Below are positions 50,401 to 59,400 of a DNA stretch of 64,000 nt, piece by piece. A program made the translations under genes and the position numbers. Within the stretch, counting starts at the first letter, position 1, and each line of letters opens with the position of its first letter. The stretch comes from Tubiluchus corallicola (Eukaryota; Priapulida; Priapulimorpha; Priapulimorphida; Tubiluchidae): assembly GCA_030141605.1 (NCBI GenBank), contig JAQGDQ010000101.1:132501-196500 (forward strand). Direction: 5' to 3'. The notes under the pieces were generated by a model, which saw nothing but the letters and a program-made list of their open reading frames with translations, was not told the origin of the DNA and searched no databases.

Positions 50401-53400
50401 TTGGTGAGAGCCTGCGGTTTCTGTATCTTGGTAATACTTTCTTGTCTTTTTTTCTGGGGGAGTGTCGTGAAGTTTGGGCTTCACGATTCGCCCCCCATAG
50501 AGAAGCCATTGAATTGAATTGATTTCACGTGTAACTGTAGAAAAGAAGTGAGGCAGTTGTTGAGTTGGTATGAAAGGGCAAACTAGCATATTGCGTTCGA
50601 AAAAAAAGAATAAAGTTTAGCGTTACGACGGTGGTAAAAATTCTCGTCTTTTCGTTTTATTTGTCACAAAAGTCACCACGACAAATGTATCAGATTAAAT
50701 GATCCCCTGTAAGTTTATGGAGCTTCTACAAATTTAAAAAGCATTATATTTTCCATTAGAAATATCAAAAATCAAGTTTAATTGCAGAGAAACATGGCTG
50801 TTTTAAACTACATGCACAATCCATCATTGTATCAAATATTCAACAAACTGCTACATTTTAAGCTGAGATTAAAAAAGAGCAAAGGCTAATAAACTATAGC
50901 TTACCTTATCTCTAGCTGTAAGAAACCTATGGTCATCTAAGAATGCATCTTTTGCCAATTGACTGAACCTACTGAACAGGTCTAACAACTGCTCAACATA
51001 TTTCTCGGAGTCCTAAAACGACACGACAAACTGAACTATGAACTATGAATTTTTTTATTTCACACATCAAAAAATACAATATCAAGCACATCAATAAATG
51101 TAAAATAAAATAATTTGAATAGTGCAAGGTGAATGTATGACCAAACGGTCATTAACACACTCACCTTACTTAAATGAAAAAATGATTATAATTATGCACG
51201 CTTTTGTAGATAACTTAATAAGGATCAAGTAAATAACGTAATAATAGCAATGGTATAAGAGCAATAAAACTGAAAGTTCAGAAAGGAAAACATGTAATAT
51301 GTAATAATGCTTTTGAGTGAGCCTTAAAGAGTGAAGTTTCAAAGCACAAAAAATGTCAACAGACGTTTACAAGATTTACGCAGGTTTATCTAATTAAATG
51401 TAAAAAGTGACTGAATTTTCTATTTAAGCTGAAAAATGACTACTCTGTTTTCTTCGTGGTATAGAAACTTTTATTCCACTTGCTACGCAAAAAGTAACAA
51501 ACTCACATTCTACATTTTCCAATATTTTCAATTGTTTTTGAGTCACACTTTGTTTCATACTAGGGCAAGGTTTAAGAAAACTGAAAAATCTTCTCTCTAT
51601 CTACCAGACAGAATACACACCCAATGCTAACAGAGAAGCAGAAAAAGGTCAATCTCATCATATCAAAAAAAGTTTTAGCATATACACTGCTTTAAAACAT
51701 TAATGCTAGCTTTACAGAAACTATCAAGTTGTAGATAAAAAATTATTGTTAAACAACAATACTCACAGTACTGCTTTTGTAATTTTCTATTTTTCTTGTC
51801 AAGATGCAATGATTTGATGAGTCATTGGTCGGTAGTCTACTTTTACGAGTAGTTATTTGTAGTCTATTACTTTTCTAATTTTAGTTTATAATGTTTCTGT
51901 TTTTCCTGGGTTTTCAAGTAATTTAAAAATGTATAAAGACCGTAATGAACATAAGGGAATATTCCCTTTTTACGATATGCTTAGCATATTATTTGAATTA
52001 TTTTTATACTCAAACAAAATCTATGTATCTATCTAATAACAAACGAAAATATAACATGCAGAAGTAATGTACTCCTCATTTTGAGTTATTTTTATACTCA
52101 AATAAAATCCATGTATCTATTTAGTAACAAATAAAAGTTTAACATACAGAAGTAATGTACTCTGCAGCTGCCTTCATATCTGCCAGTCCTTGGCTAACAA
52201 TATGATCTTCCAGGTCCTTCAGCATTGGAGCGATGCCATCTGGAACCCGATCCATTAAACGAAACATCAACTGCAATCCTGTTAACAAACCCATCAATCA
52301 GTAGATGAAATACAATATTTTTTAATACACGAAAGAACAAGCCTCTAGCTATAGACACGTTTATTGTTTATTGAGCCTAGACGATTGTTTTGGTTATTAT
52401 AGCCATTTTCAATACAATAAATCAAGCCAAAAAATTATCTTTTTTGAATTTCATATATAAGGTAAAATTTTTTTACATTTCTCTGCAATTTCTTCGAATT
52501 GCCTCCACGTTTGTTTTGACAATTTAAATTCTAGTCAGTTGATTTGTAATGACATTTTGTGCCTAGGTATTTTAGTATCATCAATGTACTAATTATTGAT
52601 TTTTTGGCTTGATTTATAGTGTTGAAAATGGCTATAATAGTCAAAATGATTGTCTACGCTCACAAACATGTTAATGACGAAATGATCAGAAAGCCACTTG
52701 ATCACTTCAACACAATAATAATACACAACGCAATAATGAGAGAAACACAAAAATATATCTAAACCTTGTGCACGTAACTATATGTAGGTGAAACGGGTTA
52801 AACAGGTGGTCATTTTTATTACAATACTATACATGTATAGTAATAAATTAACAAGTTCTGATAAAACAGTTAGGGAGATGGTAGCAGCAATCCACGTAAA
52901 ATGAGATAAATGAAGCAAAATTTAACCCCAAGAACTGTTACTAATACAACAGCATATGCCTCGAGGAGTTGTCAAGTGTAAATAATGGTGTTTAGTACAG
53001 ATAACATTGTTAGGCTCACTTAACCTTTGACTTTTTACAATTATCATTAATCACTGGAACTGTAAAAAGGTTTATTAAAGTGAGTAAATTAACTGCCAAA
53101 CAGTTAGCAATAATAAAATAAAGGACAACCCATTATAAACTAAATCACATTTTCAGGCTGCAATACCTTTGATACCTTTCAGCTACCCTCTTCTTAAGTA
53201 GTTTGACCCAGTTATTATACACACTTCTATTCAGCAATTTTATTTGTGGCGCTAGCACAACACAAAAAAACATAAATATATGCACACACATATATATATA
53301 TATATAGGAGCTGATAGTTGGTTTATGGACAGAGTTATTAGAACAAAATGGTGACTTTCAGCAAGCAACAGTGTTTGTCGTGTTTACAAAAAGCTTTCTC

Positions 53401-56400
53401 GTGTAGTCATTCAATGTTCTGCTGTTCTAACCTATTTATATAACCTCGAATAGCACCTTTAAATTGGTTCGCTTGCATCATGAATCATGCATCACAGCTG
53501 CTTGTGAAAGCTCATTCCAGGCATTTACGAGTCTCTAACTAAAAAAGAATGTTCCTAGATCCAGATTAGCCTGTTTCTTACATATCTGCATACTGTGACG
53601 CCTTGATTACCTACCTTAATTATGGAACTCGAAGAAGTTTCAGTAGTCATCTTTGTCAATGCCCTTTACCACCTTGAAGATTTGAATTAGATTAGCACGA
53701 GTTCTTCTAGTGGTGAGTGTTTGTAATACTAGTTAATAAACTACCTATGCTATAAACTGCAGGCACAAAAGAGCGTTTCACTGCTACCAAACTAGATTTT
53801 TAAAACTCTGTACGAATCCCCGCTTCCAAGACATGGCAATTACCATAACATGTTTACAAATAAAGACTTACGTTCCGTCTCATTGGCTTTTATCATAGCT
53901 GGACATTCGGCAAGAATCTGTTCCTTAAATTCCGTCACAAGAACATTGACACAGCACTCTGTTAACTGCAAGCAGAAAACATTCTCAGTTAATTCTTCAA
54001 AGCACGGACTACATAAGAAGACTCGTTTGTGGCGCATCATTTCTAGATGGCCACTGCACACCTTTAATACTAATACAGTATGTTTTCCAAATGTCAAAAT
54101 GATTACATTCGTTTTGTTTTGGACACTGAGGTCAATATTGCTTCAAACTAGTATCTATACTTTACAGTTCAAACTTGTACATGCATCTTCAGTTACCCCT
54201 CCAAATCCTCCTTCGGGGAAATAGAAATTACACCCTTGATATGCAAACACTGGTGAGTTGGTGACAGCTGCACTCAATAAGACAAAGAAATTGTGGAGAA
54301 GCAGCACTTTAAATTTTCGCGGGATATCCCCAAGAAATATACCTTGAAAGGAAAAGCCAATAAACAGTCCCCGTTACTGTTTCGCTAGTTATTTACCGTA
54401 ACATCAAACCAAATACGAATATAATCTGATCACTCATTATGAAGCCTTAGCACATTTTGGTGTGTATAACAGCAACATGTGTAAGTGTTGGCACCATACC
54501 TAAAATGGTGCCAAAATTACAATTCTGCGGTTACTTACGGCAGCTACAGAATTACATCCGGGTCGAGTCTCTAGGTACTTTAACGCTCGTTGTTCCTCTT
54601 CTTTCAAAGCTTGATCTACAAAGTAAGCCAAAGAAAGATAACGTGGCCAAATCACAGCCCATGGCAGGTAAATATAAATATACACAATGATAACTCACAA
54701 ATAGATTACCAAGACTAGAAGGGCACTCAGTAGAATTAACACATTGTCACCTGAGCTGAGCATACATTACTAAACTACACGGTCACGATCAGCAGATGTC
54801 TTAACATTAAATATACCACATTTACATACATCCTGAGGAAAGGTTACAGACAGAATGTCACTCAAGCGCTGCATTCAAGCAAAAATTCCCTGAACTATAA
54901 CTTGGTAATAACTCGTGCTCCTTCATCATGGAGGTGTTTAAAGAAAGTGCTACCCTATTTTGCAGCCAAGTTCTTCTAAATAGCTATAAAACTCCCTACA
55001 AGTCTCCCATTAAAAGCTACACAAACTCTACATGGTGTTCAGCTAAGTTTTGTGAAAAAAAACAAAAGTGTTAAATTTGGGGGTTTTGACCCCCGGATTC
55101 TCAGTCATAACAAGTTTGCACTAAAATGAAGTGTTCTTCCTTATCCCTCTCCCATGCCCCATCCTTCCAAAATTTTCGAGGAAAGCGTTCACATAATCTT
55201 ATTAACTAATAAACTAATTGCGAAACAAAGCAGTGGTAAAGAAGAAGAAAAAAGAGAAGACATAACCTCACTATGGCAAAGGCAACAAGCAAAAGCAGCA
55301 TGTGAACATAGCAATCTACATACCTGCCCATCTCATGTAATTCTGAACTCCATTTGCCTGAAGATACTGTGGTGCTTTAGTTTTGTAAAATGCTTCAGTT
55401 GCATCTACGTATGCCTTTTCAAAATTTTCTCTGTATATCTTTAGTTTGTCTTCAGGTTCTGAACTAAGATTAACTATAAAAAACAATGACGTTTATTTCA
55501 TTTAAAACAGAGCACTAGGAAAAAATTATTATTTAGTACTACAGTATACACAAATATCTATAATATATGACATCTCATAAAGACAGGAAAACAGGTTACT
55601 AAATTATAGTGTAACATTGTGGTACCTTGGATTGATTATCATTTTCAAAGTGCATTTTATAATAAGCTTTTTTACAGTTCCAGCGATTGACAATAATCGT
55701 GAAAAGGTCAAAGGTTAAGTGAACTTAACAACATTATCCGAACCAAACAACTCATTTGTTAAACATTTAACAATGCCTTGCAGCCAACGCTACTGTAATA
55801 GTAACAGTTCTTGTCGTTAATTTCCGCCTCAATTATTTCGTTTTACGTGGACTGCTATTGCTATTTTGCTAAATGTTTTCGGATAAGAATAACGTGTTAA
55901 AACTATACAAGTGTAGTATGTAATAAAACCATGTATTTCGCCCACTTCACCAACATGTAGTTGCTTGCACAAGGTCATGTGACTATTGTAATTAAGTAAA
56001 ACCTGCTGGGTTCACTTAACTGTTCACCTACAGCAACTGCATGTGCACATAGCGAAAGTGTGAAATTTCTTATTCCCAACAAAGCAGACTAAAAAATTAC
56101 CATATAGCATTTTCAGTCTTTTTTACTCATAGCTCATAGCTGCTCTCTCTTTACTCAACTTACCTTCGTTATTTTTAGCTTTTGTTTTTCTTTACAAATC
56201 AACTATCTAACTTTTCACGGAGAAGAGCAGCCACATATTAGCTGAAGACTCAGCTTATTACCTTAAACTGTCTAGACAGATGGCAAAATCTTATTGTTAG
56301 TTTAGTTGAGCCTGATCCGGGTTTAATAGCAAAGAAGTAAATCGATGCGTTTGTATTTTCACATTATTGCTTGAAGCCATTATCTCAAATGGCCACTAAC

Positions 56401-59400
56401 TTTCCTTGGGCGATTGTACATAAAAATTACAATTATACATACATGAATATTATTACTCCATTGTAATACTTGCAATTTCACTACATCCTTATGCAAAGCA
56501 TTTTCAGTTCACAGCAAAGCTTCATGACAGCAGCATTATTACACTAAAATCCTAAGAGGACTTCTGAGACACTGTACAAAAGTTTAAGCAAGTCCTAAGG
56601 GAATTTTCAGGTGGCTGTAATTGCTGACACCCATTTTGCAAAACACCACCCCCACACACCTGTTTTGGCACATAACTTGTCGTAATTATGTTGTATATAA
56701 GCATTAACATTAATACAAAGTACAAAATACTTCATATCTAAATGCAAAATCTTATATATGGTAAAGCAAGTAACCTAGGGGATAAAGGGGTAAGGGAGAT
56801 AAATGGAGCTGCGACATACCATGAGGATGTAAGAAGGTCTCTGTCCCAATTAGCATTTCTAATGGAAAAAATGGCTTTATAAAAAACCAAAAATAAACAA
56901 AAAGTTGGGCTTATATGCATTTTTAAATCTTGCTTTAGTAGTGAGGTACCATAAGAAACAGAAACATGTGAGAGGCTTAGGACTAGAAAAAAATTATGTT
57001 TGTTTTCAGCTGCCAACAGACTGTACCATTTTGTGTGCAACTCAATTTTTTTACGTTTATCAAAGTGAATTTTTTTTATTAGAATGACATTTTTATTAGG
57101 GACATAAGAAACTGATTCAACTGCGAAATGCAAGACTGTTCTTAGTACATCAATCTACTACAGCTACGTTTACCTAATGCAAATTCACTTTGAAAGTCAG
57201 CACTTAAAAATAAAAACTGTAGTAAATGTAAAAAATGAAATATAAAAATAAAATAATTAAACAATAAAGATTTACATGTAACCAACGAACACTAATGTTC
57301 ATCATACAGTAAATGTGAATGATCTGATGATGACAGTGGTGGTGATGATGGTGCTACAGTTACATGTTTATATGCATCTCTTATTAATTAGCTAGAAACA
57401 AAACACTATTTTCAACAAAAATAAACTACACTTTTAAATATATTACTTATGTGTGGTGCATGAAAAAAGTGGTGAACTCATCAAAATAGGATGTGGTATA
57501 ACCTGGTTAGAAAATCTGATAAATTCACACCGACATAGTCACATGACAAACAAATAAAAACTCCTACCTACCAATAGGGTAAAATGACAACAAATTCAAA
57601 ACAAACATATATTTTTAGGCCTCACCGGCTTATTTGTAGTTTCTGAGATAAATTTCTCACAAGGTTTAATTGAGGTCAAAATGCAATGCATACCATATGA
57701 TTCCCTAACTCCTATGACAAGTTGACTATCGAAAGCTTCTCCACTTCGCTCGGCATGAACAAGCTTCATTGCGCTATCTTGTAGTCGTTGCTTTATATTG
57801 GAAAATATACTTTCATTCCAACTATCTAGCATCAACTAAATGTTAGAAAATAAAATACAACAAATTACTTTTAGCTTGCAGTTGTACACTTCACTGATAA
57901 TCAATTTCAAAATTAAAGCATTAAAATTGTTTTTTTCTAAATATGTTCACAGGCCTGCAGAAGTGTCAGAGTTGGGTTAAATAAACATCCATAAATATGA
58001 CTTTGCATAACACAGTTATTATTATGAAAATATCAATGCAGAAAATGGAAATTTTATAAAACATGAAATAAGTTAAAAATATAAGTTTTTCACAATTGCA
58101 GTACTACTTTTTAGTCAGAAAAGTGGGTACAATGTTACAAAAAACAAATTTCATAATCAAATTAACCAACACATAAATTTGAAACGTAATATGCAATCAG
58201 TAAAAATCAAAAACAATTACGTGAAAATGATCACCGTTATTAAAAAAATTAATGTAGAGAAATCTAAGAGGCCATGGCCCATGTCAAGCCCCACAAGTAT
58301 TTTTATAATGAATTATAAAACAATATTTTCCAGCTACCATAGGCCAGGCACCCATAGTATTTAATTGAGAATTTCCTTATACCTGTGCTGCATATTGAAC
58401 GAAATGATAATTTTTACTGGCTAAAGTTTACAATTCCTCACACACAATAGTTTCCGATAGCTGATTTGGGCTAGGATTAGCATTAGGGTTAGGATTAGGA
58501 TTAGGGTTAGGGTATGTAAATTGTAAAACTTGTAAACTCCTTCCATTTTACTTTGTTTTGTGTTGTAACTGTGAATATCAGAATCGTGGCAACAATGGAA
58601 AGTGGATAAAAAATACCTTTCGCACTAAGCTCTCTTCTGTTTGATTCTTTTTTTGTGAGCTGGTGGCTGTTTTGTTACTTAATGTTGTTTCTAATTGGCT
58701 AAATGGCATTGGTAGATAACTGCATTGAGCAAAAAACTTCTTCCATTCGGCAATGTAAGCCTTTAATAATGCTGAATCTTCTTGATGTTGTAACACCCTC
58801 TGTATAACAAAAACGAAAGATGAATATAAAGAATATATTTCTCAAATTAGCTCGCAACTAACGGTATTGTTAATTAGTTAGATTACGAGTGTGATCGCCA
58901 GAGTGTTTATAAACCACTGTGGTTTATTTTTAACAATTATTACCCATTGCGAGTAATGAGTTGGAGAAAGAAAGGAAGTAGGCATACTAAACACAAGTCT
59001 GAGGTTCAAATCCCGACTAGTCCACAATGTTCAGCATGCCTTTTCTTTCTCCAACACATTATCTACAATGGATAATAAATGTTAAAAACAAACAAGTGGT
59101 TTATAAACACTCAAAAGTTGCTCTTTATTTTTAAAAATCTATTAAACATTACGAACAATAAAGCAGGAAATGACAATTATGTGGCTCAGTCTATGATTCA
59201 AGAGAAGTTTAGTGGCACTGAAGCATATTAATGTACATCTGCATGCTCTTTGCTATATATAGCCATGTAGCAATTTTACACTCCAAAGGCCAGTTTCACA
59301 ATGCCATCACTAAGTTAACGATGTCATTATTACATTCACTGAACTATTAATAACAATGTCATTAAGTTAGTGATGGCTTTGTGAAACTGGGCCCTGCTTT

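Larger units (their letters stand above)
44558..50683 (+). mobile_element. BEL/Pao LTR retrotransposon, internally deleted (6126 bp)
   Basis: Two 221-bp LTRs, identical by eye, bound a gag-pol region and are flanked by a perfect 5-bp duplication AATGT (44553-44557, 50684-50688). LTRs start TGTCGTGAAG and end CACGACA. A primer-site-like TGGTGCAAGG follows the 5' LTR after 2 nt, and a purine tract GGGGGAG touches the 3' LTR. Identical LTRs imply a very recent insertion. It sits in cullin-5 intron 10, on the opposite strand. Much of the protease and the start of the reverse transcriptase are absent, so it would depend on another copy. Confidence 0.95.
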
